Notes: a model not told the origin generated them from the letters alone. 64,000 nt of DNA from Loxodes magnus (GCA_946699065.1 CAMPDV010000096.1:62001-126000); one strand, 5' to 3'; positions 1-12,629 are shown, counted from the stretch's first letter. Made by a program: numbers and translations.

Positions 1-410
1 GGAAGTATCAGTAGGAAGAGTTGAAACAGATGAGCGCCTCAATAAAAACGATACAAGATTAGAATAAGGAAATAATATTAAGTTAGAGACAAGAAATTCC
101 TAAGATCGACAAAATGGAAATAGAAGAAGAGCAGGTAATCAAGATGGAGCCGGCAAGAAAGATAAAGAAGAAATGTTACTTTTGTAAAAGCCAGAATCAT
201 CTGTACAGAAGATGTAAGAAATTCTAGAAATTCAAGAAAGAATACTGAATTAAAAAAGAAAAGGAAAGGAAGAAACTGTATTGCAATAAAGATGGACAAA
301 TATACAAGAAAAAATAAAAACAATCAAGAACTTCAAGTATAGAGAAGATGAGAATTGGGACAAGAGAGAATCAAGAAGAAAAACCACCAAGATTGAAAAA
401 CTTTTATTTT
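1..410 (+). mobile_element. Gag-like zinc-knuckle element, 3' part
   Basis: This is the distal part of a gag-like coding region, cut by the window edge. A CCHC zinc knuckle (C-x2-C-x4-H-x4-C) lies at 174-215, followed by a basic stretch and the family signature G-x-I-Y-K-K-K. Upstream is a Gln/Glu-rich, coiled-coil-like segment. The same order of parts recurs in the other copies of this window. It looks broken, with at least one change of frame. Seen: motif and order. Inferred: a retroelement nucleic-acid-binding protein, most likely ORF1 of a non-LTR element, though a link to LTR kin cannot be excluded. Confidence 0.6.
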
Positions 411-1179
411 ATGCGGCGGCTTGAAGCTACTGCAGAACATTTAAATTGAATTAAATTAAATTATCTCTATATTATAACTTTAAAATTTAGAAGGTTAATT
501 ATTGAATAATTTACTAACTTATTTTAAAACTGCTGCTTCTTCGGTATCTAAGAATTAAAATACTTAGTCAATGATATCTTAATCTTTCAAAAACTATCTT
601 TTAGGTTCTTTATTTATATCTAGTACTTCTAGTTATTTACACTCCATGTTTATCTTTTATTTTTATAATGCTTTCCTGAATTCTCTAAATGCTAATATCA
701 GGATAAAATTCCTTTGATTATAAAAAAATTGCTAATTCCTAGATTCAACTACATAAATGAGATTTATCTATTTCTTTTAAACATTTAAGCATTCCTAGTC
801 TCTATTTCTTAAAAATACTATTTTTATTAATTAAATTTAGTTATAAAGATTACGTACGATCTAAGTTAGGTATATTCATAGTATAAAATAGAATTGAAGT
901 TATTAATAAATAAACTATGATAGAATTCAAATATATTAGTAAACTATTTAGATCTAAAGTATTAGAAACTGTATTTATAGCAGTCTTTCAATGTAACTTT
1001 AGCTTTGCTTTTTTAGTTTATAAATATATAATAAAATGGCATCTAAGAAATAACTCGGGAAGAACTAGAAGGATATCGATTTATAAAATTCGCTCATGGA
1101 ATTTGCTCTCTTGAAGCAGCAAATTTAAATCTTTAGCAGTGATTCTAAGACTTAAAATAATGAATTAATTCTCTAATCT
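411..1179. other. AT-rich spacer, no gene seen
   Basis: Very AT-rich sequence between two gag-like fragments. Frames stay open only because TGA is rare at this composition, and no conserved motif is visible. Confidence 0.5.
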
Positions 1180-1720
1180 TTACTTAACAACAACTTAAAA
1201 TGAAAAATAAGGACTATTAATGGAAATTAGCGCTAAGGCTTCAATGTTGCACGTTAATTAAGAACTGGAAAAATTTATTAAAAATAGAAGTAACTAGTAA
1301 GCCAAACATATTTATAACTCATTTCCCATCAAAATCCGTATAACATCATTTGGTAATTAAAGAGCAGGATGCAAAAAATCTTTCAATTCAGTAAAAAATG
1401 TCTAAAAATAGATAATGGTCCAAAGAATTTTAAAACAAAATGCTTCTACTGTTAGAAGATACTGGTATATTTAGAAGGAACAAGAATTAAATACCTAAAA
1501 GATATGAAATAACATGGCTAAATTATACTGCTTTCCAAAAGGAAAGATCTACAAGAAAAAGTTATGCAGCCGAGATTAATTACTATTAAATATAATAAAT
1601 GTTCAAAAGAAGAACAAAAATAAATATTTGAGTCAAAATTAGATTGGAGCAAGATTCCTGTGATCAAGAAATGTTAAATTTGAAAAGTAGTTGTGCAATA
1701 GAAGACTACAATGATCCTAT
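1180..1720 (+). mobile_element. Gag-like element remnant
   Basis: A degraded copy of the same family. The first half of a zinc knuckle (K-C-F-Y-C) starts near 1,438 and the family signature G-K-I-Y-K-K-K lies near 1,541-1,561, at about the spacing of other copies. It is clearly broken, with several breaks, and is older-looking than the copies at 13,735 or 26,370. Confidence 0.45.
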
Positions 1721-2235
1721 GATCGCATGAAGCAATCCTATAATCTCAAAAAACAACTTATAAACTTAACAGTGACAAATCTAATAATGGAAATATCACT
1801 TTAATTATATTATCTTATCTCTAAATGCTCTTAAGAAAATAAAAATAATAGTAATAATATAAAGTGGATATTTTTAAGATGATTAACTAAATGTAAATAA
1901 TTAATAGCTAAATAATTTAAATTTATAGTTTTAGATCCTTACGTTTCTAGCATAATAATTTGCACCTATAAAATTTCAAATCTATTAAATTTTATTTATG
2001 CTAGCAAAAGTACTAGAAACTAATAATTCATATTAATTCCACTTTATACATGCAAACATTTATTATTTTCAATGTTTGTAAAATCTATTTATAAGCAAAG
2101 GTTACTTAGAAATTTAGGAAGGAGCATCTATATATAATAAAAAATAAAAAAAAGCTAATTGAATTACATAATCAAATAAAAAGAAATGAGTTGACTTGAT
2201 TTATACTTTAATTAAGATCTAATTTCGGACATAAA

Positions 2236-2304
2236 AAGATAAATAAATAAATTTGATTATAGAGCGCGTAGCACCTCGTTGGTGCGCAGTTCTTTAATAA
2301 ATGT
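2236..2304 (-). repeat. 3' hairpin/ATTT tail repeat, copy 1
   Basis: On the minus strand the repeat reads: a short GC-rich hairpin with GCACC/GGTGC arms, then CTCTATAATC, then a run of ATTT units. Related copies lie near 5,607, 8,175, 12,630 and 21,139. It stands out from its AT-rich surroundings by base composition. Confidence 0.65.
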
Positions 2305-4022
2305 TTCAATACATGTCTATTTCTTCAAGTAAGCCTTCAGGTATAATAATAAATATACTAAATTATTAATAATATAGATTCTTTATTTTATTACTTTTAG
2401 TATATTCATACTAAGAAATATAAGTATGTTTTCAAACTTTTTTATATTTATGATTTTCCTATTTTTATAGCATCAAATTAAAATAAGATTTATCTGATTT
2501 AGTAAAGTTACACTAATTAATTAATTTTAACTGTTTTGAATATTGAAATTTATTCTATTAGTGGAGAAATATTATAATATTTACTTTCTTAATCTCGTAT
2601 AAAATGAAACGTAAAATAAAAAAGTTATCTGTGTCCAATATTTAAGACTTTTGTATTCCTTTATAATTAATTTAATTTATTAAAAATAACAAAAAGCTTA
2701 TCTCACTTTTTAATTTTTTAGCCTAAAATCGTTTTTAAAAAAAATGCATTTTCTCTATCCTTTAGGAAATTAATTAATGAGAAGAGAGGATTGTGCAAAT
2801 TTTGTATACTTTAAACTTTTTTCTTATAATTTATATATATTTTAACAATTCTCTAATTTAGTCTATCAAGGAACTAAAATTTTAAAATAACAAATAATTG
2901 AAAATTTTTTTATAACGTTTCGAAATTAATATTTTCTTAATATCTAATAAATTAGTTATCTAATAAAAATTAAATTAAACGTTTATGAAAAACTTATTGA
3001 AACTTTTAGTTTTGTTATTTATATTTTTATATACTTTTAACTATAAATATAGTTAAATTTTAAATCTATTTAATCAAGATTTATTATTAGACTTACTAAA
3101 AATTAAATTATATTATTAAAAAAGTTTAAATTGGAGTTTAGTGAACTTGGAGGACTTTCAACCTCGTGTTCACAGGACCAGTTTGATAACCTGGCTGGAA
3201 CCAGCTCCCTTCAAGACTCTTTCTTCAGTCGCCTTAGATTGTATACCACTTCGGTTTATAGATTTGACCTCCTGACGGATAAAATTAGTTACAGAATTCT
3301 CGTCTAATCTTATCCTAATATTAGTACTATTATTTTTCTAATTGTTTTCTATTCCAGTACTATTATTTAATTAATTTCAATTTCTAACATTGTCTATATT
3401 TATGTCCAGTTTGTTTGCATACAAAACATCTTGGTTTATTCCTAGTTCATTTCTTGTCTGGACTCCTCGGTAAATTAATAGCTCCTTCTATGTCCATTGG
3501 ATCTTGAATTGTCTACTATTGCTACTTGCTGTTCTCTTCAAGCACAGTTGTTCTCTGCTTTAGCAATCCCATTTCCCTGAAGAAAGTGTTTTGCTCTCGA
3601 TCGTAGACTTCCCAGAAGCTTTTTTCCATTCCTTGAGCTCAGTAACTTGATTTTTTAGAGCTCTATTCTCTAATCGTAGCTTCTTTACTTCCTCCTTCAG
3701 GTCAGAGAATGCGACAAAAATTTATGCCTGTTCTTCCTGGAACTGTGGCATCGCAAACTCTCGCATGGCTGCTGCTTCTTGCGTCTCCAGCACCTTTCTA
3801 GATCCTTCCTCTTCAGTTGGTGTCATCGAGGTAGCCTTTTGGCGCTTTTGTCCCATCTTTTAAGTTGATTTGGAAGTTCCTAGTTGAGTCTATTATTTTT
3901 GATGGTTTTGAGAAGAAGATTATTTCTAGGAAGAAGACGTGTTAGTTAGAGATGAGGGTTCTTACTTTCTCTCCCCTTTTTAGGAGGTGGTATAAAAGCC
4001 TTTCTTGAACCCTTCTACCATT
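2236..4022 (-). mobile_element. Gag-like element with 3' hairpin tail
   Basis: On the minus strand the element begins near 4,022 with the family's N-terminal signature (K-K/R-G-F-x-T-T), continues through a coiled coil (about 3,620-3,850), has a clean CCHC zinc knuckle (plus-strand 3,387-3,428) and then the G-G-Q-I-Y-K signature near 3,255-3,280. About 800 bp further on lies the hairpin plus AAAT-repeat tail at 2,236-2,304. The coding part looks near whole, with roughly one or two breaks. The tail of short tandem repeats, and the presence of 5'-truncated relatives, are features of non-LTR retroposons. No polymerase is seen between the knuckle and the tail, so this may be a non-autonomous form. 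Confidence 0.6.
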
Positions 4023-4249
4023 TTTTATTAGACTTACTAAAATTAAAATATTTTTAAAGTATATTTAATGTTATTTATTTTTGTTTTAGTTATTTAGAAA
4101 TAATATAGTATATATCATTTATGATTTAGTTTATCAGTTTTTATTTACTTAATTTTTAAGACTTTAGAAGACAAGTTTTTTAATTTTAAAATATAATAAT
4201 GTGATATATTAGAAAGATATTATAATAAAGGAATAATAATTCATTTCAT

Positions 4250-4557
4250 TCATTTCAACTTCAAAAGTTTTTGGACCGGAAACTCCTTTCCGATTGCACG
4301 ACCCGACGCTCTCTTTTTTTGGAATTACGGGTATATCCTGTTGTGCTCCAGGCACAGCTGCTAGGGAGCTCCATCGCTATGAGCAGCCAGGCTTCAAGCC
4401 CCTACCAAGAGCGGATAATCTCAAAGACAGCGTTCCCTTCAGAAAATGACTCTGACCAGGGGCTTTCTCAGTGACAGGAAAGGAACTTGTTCCTAGCCAT
4501 AAAACCAGAAAGTTTAGTCACGAAGGTCATTCTCAGCTCCCATCATCTTTTCAATTA
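4250..4557 (+). mobile_element. SINE-like repeat, copy 1
   Basis: A repeat of about 0.3 kb, near 50 percent GC in an AT-rich setting, almost identical to the copies at 19,178 and 27,476. It begins near TTTCAACT and ends with CTTTTCAATTA. An internal TTCAAGCCCC resembles a pol III B box. Possible 8-bp flanking duplications (GAATAATA at 4,231 and 4,563) are weak. No reading frame is conserved, so it is best seen as a non-autonomous retroposon. Confidence 0.7.
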
Positions 4558-5190
4558 TTAAATGAATAATATTAGGAGCAGAAGATAACATGATGATGAA
4601 GTGGAATGTGGAGAAGTGATGTAGAATAGTAAAAGAGAAAAATAGAATTAGGCAAGTAATTAAATAAAAAAATAGAATTGAACTATTAAAAAAAGAAATA
4701 AGAAAGAAAGTTAAATAGATGAAAAATAAATCTATTTTATTTAAAAAAACTTAAGATTAAAGCATTTATATAAAAATAATTAATTATTTAAAGTAGCAAA
4801 TAACAACATAAAGTAATAAATTTAATCTTCAATAAAGTCTAAAAATTATTCACTAGAGTAAATTTAAATATTATCAGAGCAATCATATTTAATCATGGTG
4901 ATTCTATTAAACCATAGTTAAGAGATATTGTAAAAGCTGAATGTATGCAAGAATGATTTTAAATACAAGCAAACTAATAAATAGAAAGTCAAATAAGATA
5001 GGTTCCACATAAATATGTAATATGTATTTTTTATATTATATATATTTTATATTTAACTTAATTTTATACTTATTGAGAACACCATTTCTCTTAAATTTTG
5101 ATCGGAATTTCCCCTTTTTGTCTTATGATTATTTTTAAATAATTTATTATATATTTTTTAAAACCGTTATAGTTGTTCGAAGGTGAACAA
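4558..5190. other. AT-rich spacer, no gene seen
   Basis: A/T-rich sequence with long purine tracts (about 4,560-4,760). I see no protein motif or RNA gene. Confidence 0.45.
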
Positions 5191-5192
5191 CA

Positions 5193-5425
5193 AGGTCATC
5201 TTCATCAGAGGTTGGGGAAGTTAAGTACCCATAATCGACTTTATGTCTTCCTCTGCTTTGGTTTGACCTCGAGACATAAGATTCTTAGACCTTCGACACT
5301 GGCTTGGCTTCGTTTATTTTTAATTCTGGAACTAAAAAGAAATAATATTGCGAGCTTCATCAGAGGTGGGGAATTTAAATACCCATAATTGACACATGTC
5401 GTCCTCTGCTTTGTTGATGCAATGA
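5193..5425. repeat. Two copies of a ~60-bp unit
   Basis: A unit beginning CTTCATCAGAGG and ending CCTCTGCTTTG occurs at about 5,200-5,260 and again at 5,354-5,417, with roughly 80 percent identity and about 155 bp between starts. Short open frames cross both copies on both strands, but none resembles a known protein. It probably belongs to a 5'-truncated element ending in the tail at 5,607. Confidence 0.5.
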
Positions 5426-5491
5426 GACACAATCCTGCCATGTCCTTGGACCTCCAGCAAGTATTAAAGATTACGAGTATTCTAAAATTAT

Positions 5492-5606
5492 ATCAGTATT
5501 GAACATTTTTATCAGTACTGAATAATTATACCAGTATTGAACAAGGTTTATCAGTATCTGATAATTTTATCAGTAACAAACATTCTTGTCAGTATGAAAC
5601 ATTTTT
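5492..5606. repeat. 19-bp tandem repeat, six units
   Basis: Six imperfect units of 19-20 bp, each beginning ATCAGTA (variants ACCAGTA and GTCAGTA), lie head to tail immediately before the hairpin tail at 5,607. Confidence 0.75.
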
Positions 5607-5690
5607 TTAAAGAGCTGCGTACCAACGAGAGTGCTACGCACTCTATAATCAAATTTATTTATTTATTATTTATATAAATTTTTTATATAT
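5607..5690 (+). repeat. 3' hairpin/ATTT tail repeat, copy 2
   Basis: The same GC-rich hairpin, CTCTATAATC and ATTT run as copy 1, here on the plus strand. It directly follows the 19-bp tandem array, so the array lies inside the same element. Confidence 0.65.
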
Positions 5691-5789
5691 TGTTAGATCT
5701 TTATTATGAGTATATAAAACATCATAAAAAACCTAAAGATCCCAAATTATCAAAGTTAAAAGTCTATATAAATAAATTGAGTTAACTCT

Positions 5790-6560
5790 TTAAGTTAAAC
5801 AAATGGAAGATATATTCAAGAAAGGCTTTTTGACCACACCCTAAAAGTAAGAGAGAAAGCCAGAAGTGTCAATTTTCTAGCAAAAGTCTTCTTTAATAAC
5901 ATATTTTCTTTTTAAAATATACAAAATTAAACATTTATAACTCCTTCGAAGTACCTATAAAACATCAATATGAGACAATCTTGATTGAGGATTACCAAAG
6001 AAGCAGGAGATTAGTAAATTCAAGACCTAAATCAAGATATTTAGTCCCTTATGAAATTTGGAGACTTAAACAAGGAATAAATCCATGGAATGACTAAGGT
6101 GATACTGCAAACTAAATGATATTCGAAGAACATTAAGGAAAATATTTTCCTAAATACGAAAATTAAATAATTAATTTAGAAAAATTAGAAGAAAAATTTA
6201 ATGAATAAAATAGAAATAACATAATAAGTGAGACAATTCTAAGCTGTGCTATTTCAATGAAAAATGAAATTTAAATAATCGAGATTTAAGAAAATTAAAA
6301 ATTAAAAATATTACAAAATTTAGAATTAGCAGCAAAATTAGATACTAGTTGGATACTATGAGAAAATGTTTGGAGAGAGAAAGAATAAAGGATAAATAAA
6401 AAATCAAGATTTATTGAGATAATATCCATTAATCCAGCATCGAACGGTAATAAATAAAAGAAGAATTTAAGAATTTAAGAATTTCTGAACCTTTCAAGAA
6501 ACCCGAAAATGTGAATACTGGAGAAGGTAGAGATAAAAGGGAAACTAGCAAGCTTAGTCC
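5790..6560 (+). mobile_element. Gag-like element, 5' part
   Basis: A copy starting with the N-terminal signature K-K-G-F-L-T-T just after an ATG at 5,803, followed by Lys/Gln-rich, coiled-coil-like sequence. It shares the local pattern L-P-K-K-Q followed by D-L-N-K-E-Q with the copy at 26,370-27,133. It looks broken, with several breaks, and no intact zinc knuckle is seen at its 3' end. Confidence 0.5.
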
Positions 6561-7115
6561 TAAGGGCAAACTATATTTTGAACTATTATTATTTACTCTT
6601 CTAAAATTTGCTGAAATATTTTTAATTTGAATATAATTAACTAAAACTATAATACTTACTCTTTGATTAAAATTAGATTGCTTATTTTAAGAAAATTAAT
6701 TTCAACGCCCTTTCATACACTTATTCAATTAAATTAAATTTTATTTGTTTTATAGAAATAAATCCTTTTTTCATATCCTAAATAAAATACATTTAGAAAA
6801 GAGTCATCATAATTTGAAAACTCATAAGAATAAAAAGATAGGCATTTTTAAAAATTTTAATTTTAGCATTCCATAAAAATTAATTTTAAATTATTTTGCT
6901 TTTCTTATCAAAGAGATAAATAATAAAAAATGGACTTTTTTAATAATATAAAGCATTATTTAAATTAGATCTAAATAATATTTGGTTTACACATTACTAA
7001 TTTTATGGTTTTTAATTCTACAAAAGTATTTATATTTAAAACTGAAAGATTGTATTAATTTAATTTGAATATAAAGCGTTTAACTTGTTTATAAATATAT
7101 TTATAAAGGATATTA
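6561..7115. other. AT-rich spacer, no gene seen
   Basis: AT-rich spacer between two gag-like copies. No motif or RNA gene seen. Confidence 0.5.
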
Positions 7116-7119
7116 AAAA

Positions 7120-7890
7120 AATGTTGGACTTCAGGAAATATTTTTTCAACTCTAAAGAAGTAAGAGCTTGAAACGCAGCATGGTTACAAGAAGTCTAAAA
7201 AGTAACAGAAAAATAAGTACTCTTTAATAACACCAACCTCGGAGGAGAAACAGATGAAATTGAGAGGTCTCGGAATTGAATCTCTTTAAACAAATGAGCA
7301 AGGAATAGTTCGTCAAGGTGATGCTGAATTTTAAGGAAGAGGCTAAGAAGCTCCAAAAAGAGAACTCGAAGCTGTCGGAACTAATTATTAATGGACTCTA
7401 AAGATATGCTGGATTTAAGAATGGTTAATAAACAAAGAGAAACACCCTAGAATTACCTGCGAGATTAAATCAGCCAGACGAATTTCCAACTCTAAAAGAT
7501 GTAAGAAAAAAATGAGCAGATGGAAAACATTCTCAGAAGTTAGAAGAGTAAATACAGTCAACAAATTTGAGAGATTACTTCATATAAATTAAAGAATAAT
7601 AACCATAGAAAATTTAGAATTGAGAAATAAGAATTAGAAAAGATAATATTTTCGTAATAGCACAAAGTACTTGCACAAAAATTTTCTTTAATTACAAAAT
7701 TTAAAAAACAATATTGAATATATGAACAAAAGGAGATTGAAAAGCTTTAATACAACATGAATGGAGACATTTACAGAAGAAAATGAACCTAAGATTACAA
7801 GATTTCAAGAATAATTGGACCAAAGAGAGTATGATAGCAAAACCTTAACAATCAAGAAATCTCAAACTATCAAACTTATTTTAAAAGGCA
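7120..7890 (+). mobile_element. Gag-like element
   Basis: A copy with the pre-coiled-coil motif T-P-T-S-E-E/E-E-K-Q-M-K near 7,230-7,260, a coiled coil, and the C-terminal signature N-G-D-I-Y-R-R-K-W near 7,757-7,785. The knuckle region is too altered to recognise. Broken, with several breaks. Confidence 0.5.
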
Positions 7891-9305
7891 GTGATGACCT
7901 ATTGTTGAACAATTTTAAATAATATATATTTCTAAAAAAGTAAAATTGTATAACTTACAATATTTACAAAAACTAAAAAATTATATTTTTATTTAAAAAA
8001 AATAATTTAATTCCTATCATAAATTAAATTATTATTATTTTTACTTATTTAAACTATTTAACTTTTTATCTAAGAAGTTTAAAGTTAAATAACTTTGTTA
8101 AAGCCTTAGTAGTCAGCCATCTGACCTATTTTATCAGCTTGTCTCCATTAGTTTGTCTTGAATTTCTACTAGGCTTAGTTAGGCGGTGTAGCACTTCAAT
8201 AGTGCACCATCCTTTAATATTCTGAATAGTTTGATTTTGCACGTAGCGTTCCTAATTATTTCTCCAAGGATTAAGATTTGAATTAAATAATTTTTTTCTA
8301 TAAATTTTTCCGCTTTACGTTGTATATATTAAAAATAGTTTTCTAAAAAAATCTTATTTATTCTTTCTTTAAATTTCGCTTAGTTAGTAGCAGTATTTTC
8401 ATTGGTGTTATTTATTGCACATGTAGCCTTTTATTCTTCTTTTAAACTATTATTCCTGTAACACTTACTTAATTTGAATTTACTAGTTATTTTAAATAAA
8501 TGCTTACTGTTTATTTTAATTTGATGTTTTATTTTCTATTTCCATAGGATCTGATTAATTCTGTTAAAACGAAAATGGTGTTAACTGAATTTATTATTAA
8601 ATTTAAAGAATTCTTTGTTCCAGTTTGTTTCCTATTTCTTATGATTATTAATATTGTTTCTCAAGCAAAGACGTTATTAGTTTTTCTAATTTTTCTTCTT
8701 TATCAGTGAGGTATCTATTTTTGAATATAAACTCTTTTAATGACTTAGATAATATTTCTATTCTAGTTTGTGACGGGAATTTTTTTAATTCTGGATTTCC
8801 AAGTAATTAATGTTCGTCATATCAATCATATTTCTCACTTTCACTCATTGTAATTATTTCGTTTTTTAATTTGTTAGAGAATTTTCCTGTTTAAATATTT
8901 TGTTCAAAGTTCTGTTATTTCCTAGAAGCCACTTTCATTTTTAAATATTTTTTATAGACTTAATAAATTAATGCATTTTTTTATTCTTTTTTTATAAGAT
9001 ATTTAAGAAACTTTAATTTTAACTATTATTGATTAACTAATTCTTTCTCTTATTTTTATTATATATATATTTATTTTATTAAGTTTTGAATTTTTGCTTA
9101 CTTTTTCAATAATTTTAAATTTAATTTTTTGTAATTCTAGCATTTTCTTTTATTAACCATGCAAAGGATATTTTTATGATTCTTCCATTTTATTATTTTT
9201 CTATAGATTTTTTATTTTCTATATTCTTTTTTTTAATTGAAACTACTATTTAAACTTATTTTGCTATAATTAAATAAAATTTTATTTTTTTTATTAAGTT
9301 AAATA
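7891..9305. other. AT-rich spacer with a weak tail repeat
   Basis: Mostly AT-rich sequence. A diverged copy of the hairpin tail repeat lies at about 8,175-8,222 (GTGTAGCACTTCAATAGTGCAC), in the minus-strand orientation. No gene is recognised. The part just before 9,306 should hold the promoter of the WD40 gene, but no element can be named. Confidence 0.4.
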
Positions 9306-11567
9306 ATGGATTAGAGTGTTTGTGCAAGCTGTAAAAAATAATTTGATTCTTAAAAAAGGATTCAGAAGGTATTGAAGCGTAGTTAGTTGATGTGTGAAAA
9401 ATGTATTGAAAATAGACTAAATGTTGCTTAGTAGGTTGTTATTTAATAGCCCGAACAAATTTTTAAAGGCTAAATATATAAATTGAACGATTTAATTTCG
9501 ACTGAAAATTTTGACAAGTAGCTTAACTAATTATAAAAAGAAGAAAAACTATATGAAAATTTCTAGAAATTTTAATAAATATTAAGAAACCAAAAAGCAT
9601 AGTAAATTAGCTATATTAACAATATATTGATGATCTAAAAATTCTTTTCGAGTATCATTTAGTAAGTATGTCGTCAAGCAACGATAAATATTAGAGAATA
9701 GCTACAACCAAGCATAATAAAATGTGAAGAAATAATTTTAAACTTACAAAATTCAATAAAAAAATTAGAAAAAATATAGTAATTAGCATCAGGAAATAGA
9801 AAACAGCACAAAGAAAGAGTAGCATTACTAAAAAATGTATAGAAATAGTACGAATAAACGAAATAATTGATGCTAAATTATAATTTTGATGAGATTGAAG
9901 AGGTTGATGCAAATTAAATCATGGTGTAACTGACTCAAGACAGTTTAGGTGCAATAAAATTCGTAGGGGCTAAAATGAGGAATTAAAATTTGTAAATACA
10001 AGAGGCAGTAAATTTAGTAACGGAATATTTTCAGCAAAAAGACTAGTATGATTTTGATTAGATATAAAATGATAATGTTGGTAGTTTTGTAGAAAAGTTC
10101 TCGAAATAAGCATTATCAGTTTCAAAATTAATTCAAAATCCTTTAAACAAATCAAACATATGTTAAAATTAATCACTTCTGAATTTTTTCATTCAGCATT
10201 CAAGCTAATCTCTATTATAAAAGCTGATTTAGGTAATTAACCTTTCCAAAACATCTGAAGATATTTAATAAGCCTCATCAAATGCCATAACTATTTTGAA
10301 AAACTAGAATCCTAATTTCGTAAATTAGGATTTTGAAGGAATAAAAATCAAAGGTGCAGATTTGAGTAACGCAATATTTCAAGATTGTAATTTAAGTAAT
10401 GCCGACTTGTAAGAGGTCAATCTAAGAAACACTCATATAACCAATTGCAACTTGAATGGAGCCAACTTAACTAATGTTATTTTTGACATACCTGAATACT
10501 CCTCTATCTTTTCTGGTCACACTAATGGAATCAATTCTGTAGCTATCTCTCCTGATTAAAAATATATAATATCAGCATCTGCTGATGAGACGATAAAGAT
10601 ATGAGACTTTACGACTGGCAAGTGTATGAATACTTTGTAGGGACATACGAATTAAGTATACTCTGTAGAGATATCAAGCGACCAAAAATGAATCGTATCG
10701 GGAAGTCATGATAAGACTATAAAGATATGGGACTTTACAACAGGTTAGTTAAAGAATACTTTGCAGGGACATATGTATAGTGTAAACTCTATAGCGATAT
10801 CAAATGACCAGAACTGAATCATATCGGGAAGTTGGGATAATACAATAAAGATATGGGACTTTGCAACTGGCTAGTGTAAGAGTACTTTGTAGGGACATAC
10901 GTATAGTGTAAACTCTTTAGCGATATCAAATAACCAGAACTGAATTGTATCGGGAAGTGGCGAATTATTTGGTGGTAATGATATAAAGATATGAGATTTC
11001 TCTACTGGTTAACAAGTTCGAACTCTTCAAGGACACTCTGAAGGAATTGGAACGTTAATCTTAACACTGGATAGCAAATATATAGTTTCAGGAAGTAACG
11101 ACAAATCAATTAAGATATGGGATTTCTAATCAGGATAATGTTTAAGAACTATAACAGAGCATACTGATTGCGCTAGAATATTAGTAATAACACATGATAA
11201 TAAATTTATAATATCTGGATCTTATGACAGTACAATTAAAATATGGAATTTCTATACAGGGGAGAATTTAATAACAATAAGAAATCATTAAGACAAAGTA
11301 CGAGGATTATCAATAAGTAGAGACAACAATTGACTAGTATCCGGAAGTGTAGACAAAAAAATAAGGAAATGGTACATAGCAGATTTACTAAGAAGTTTGG
11401 AGACTAATTAAGTATAAAAGAAGGTAAATTTATTAAATATTAAATAGGAGTTTAGTTTGAACGAGCTAACAAAGAAAACATCTATACAAGTGATTAATTG
11501 TAGTTTCGAGAATATAGTGACTAGTGAAAGTATCAAGAATGAATTGGTTAAGAGTTAGAGAATATAA
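9306..11567 (+). CDS. Pentapeptide + WD40 repeat protein with N-terminal zinc-binding motif
   Basis: A single open frame of about 753 codons. Residues 1-40 carry two Cys pairs (C6, C9, C30, C33), a likely small zinc-binding module. About 50-340 is Gln/Lys-rich and helical with coiled-coil character. About 342-395 are pentapeptide repeats (A-D-L-S-N, A-N-L-T-N pattern). About 400-690 are seven WD40 repeats, each with G-H near its start and I-K-I-W-D at its end, enough for one closed propeller. No ATPase domain is present, unlike the decayed relative at 15,303. A scaffold or signalling role is inferred; no enzyme activity is expected. Repeats show TAG/CAG/CAA as Gln and TGA/TGG as Trp at equivalent positions. 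No in-frame TGA occurs soon after the repeats, so the end is given at an in-frame TAA and is uncertain. Confidence 0.85.
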
Positions 11568-12629
11568 ACTTTAAAATTTATTTAAAAATTTAAGTAAATC
11601 AAATATCATTTTAAACTCTTTCGTTGTATAAAAAAAGCTAAAATACTATCTTAAAAGACTAAAATATTACATTCATATAATTTTATATTTTTAAGACAGT
11701 TAAATAATAGATTTTTTATATGGAAATTATATTTAAAAATCTAAAATTTTTTTAGTCTATTTTTCTTAGAATTTTATACTAAAGATAATTTAAAGATGAA
11801 AAATAAATATATGATTGAAATTAAAAAGTTAACTTATCAAGCAAAAATTAGTTTAGATTAATTTTTTATAATTTTAAATTATAAAAATAAACTAAAAGAT
11901 GCTAATTTTATTTTTTTTATTTTTACTTCAAAAAAAGTAAAAAATTTAAAATTAAAAGAACCAAAAAGTTTCAAATAAAAAAATTTGATTGAAATTTTTA
12001 AATTCCTATTTTAAAAAGTTTTTAATGCTAAAATTTTTTTAAATTTAAATTATTACAAAATAGTATAAAATAAACATTTTTGTTATAAATTTCGTCAAAA
12101 TGAAAACATAGATTTTGTTCAGAGATAAGATATAGAAAATCTTTTTGAAAGAACTATGATTCTAATTTTGAGTAAAATATTCATAAGTTGGAATAAAATT
12201 ATATAAAGAAATTAAAATATTGAAAATGCTCAAATATTTTTTAGAGGAAAATTTTTTTTCTAAATATAAGGAGCAAATTATATATAGGAATTAAAATTTA
12301 TAAAATAAGTTGGGAAAAATTAAGATTTCATTTTATTTAAATATTTTCTAATAGTTTTGAATCTAAAATGCTATTTTAAATATAAAAGAAATGAAAAAAA
12401 TTAATTTTTTAATTTATAAAAAATAAGAAAGTTTCAATTAAAAAATAAATGGAAAATATGTTATAAAAAAGTTAAAATAAAATTTGTTCTCTAAGTTATA
12501 TAGTAAATAAAATTTATCGGATGGACTAAGTTTTTCTTAATTTGGAAATTAAAAAAAATTGAAGTTAAATATTTAAAAAATTTAGTGATAGTAAAGTTAT
12601 TTAATTTTTATAGAAAAATAAAAATAATT
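11568..12629. other. AT-rich spacer, no gene seen
   Basis: About 1 kb of extremely AT-rich sequence downstream of the WD40 gene. The frame stays open by composition alone and shows no motif. Confidence 0.55.

Noticed and set aside
4271-4474. Standard-code ORF inside SINE-like copy 1
   Set aside because: Copies at 19,178 and 27,476 do not keep the frame. It is a by-product of the GC-rich repeat.
5173-5441. Overlapping ORFs on both strands at the two-copy unit
   Set aside because: No family resemblance on either strand and both fall on repeated DNA.
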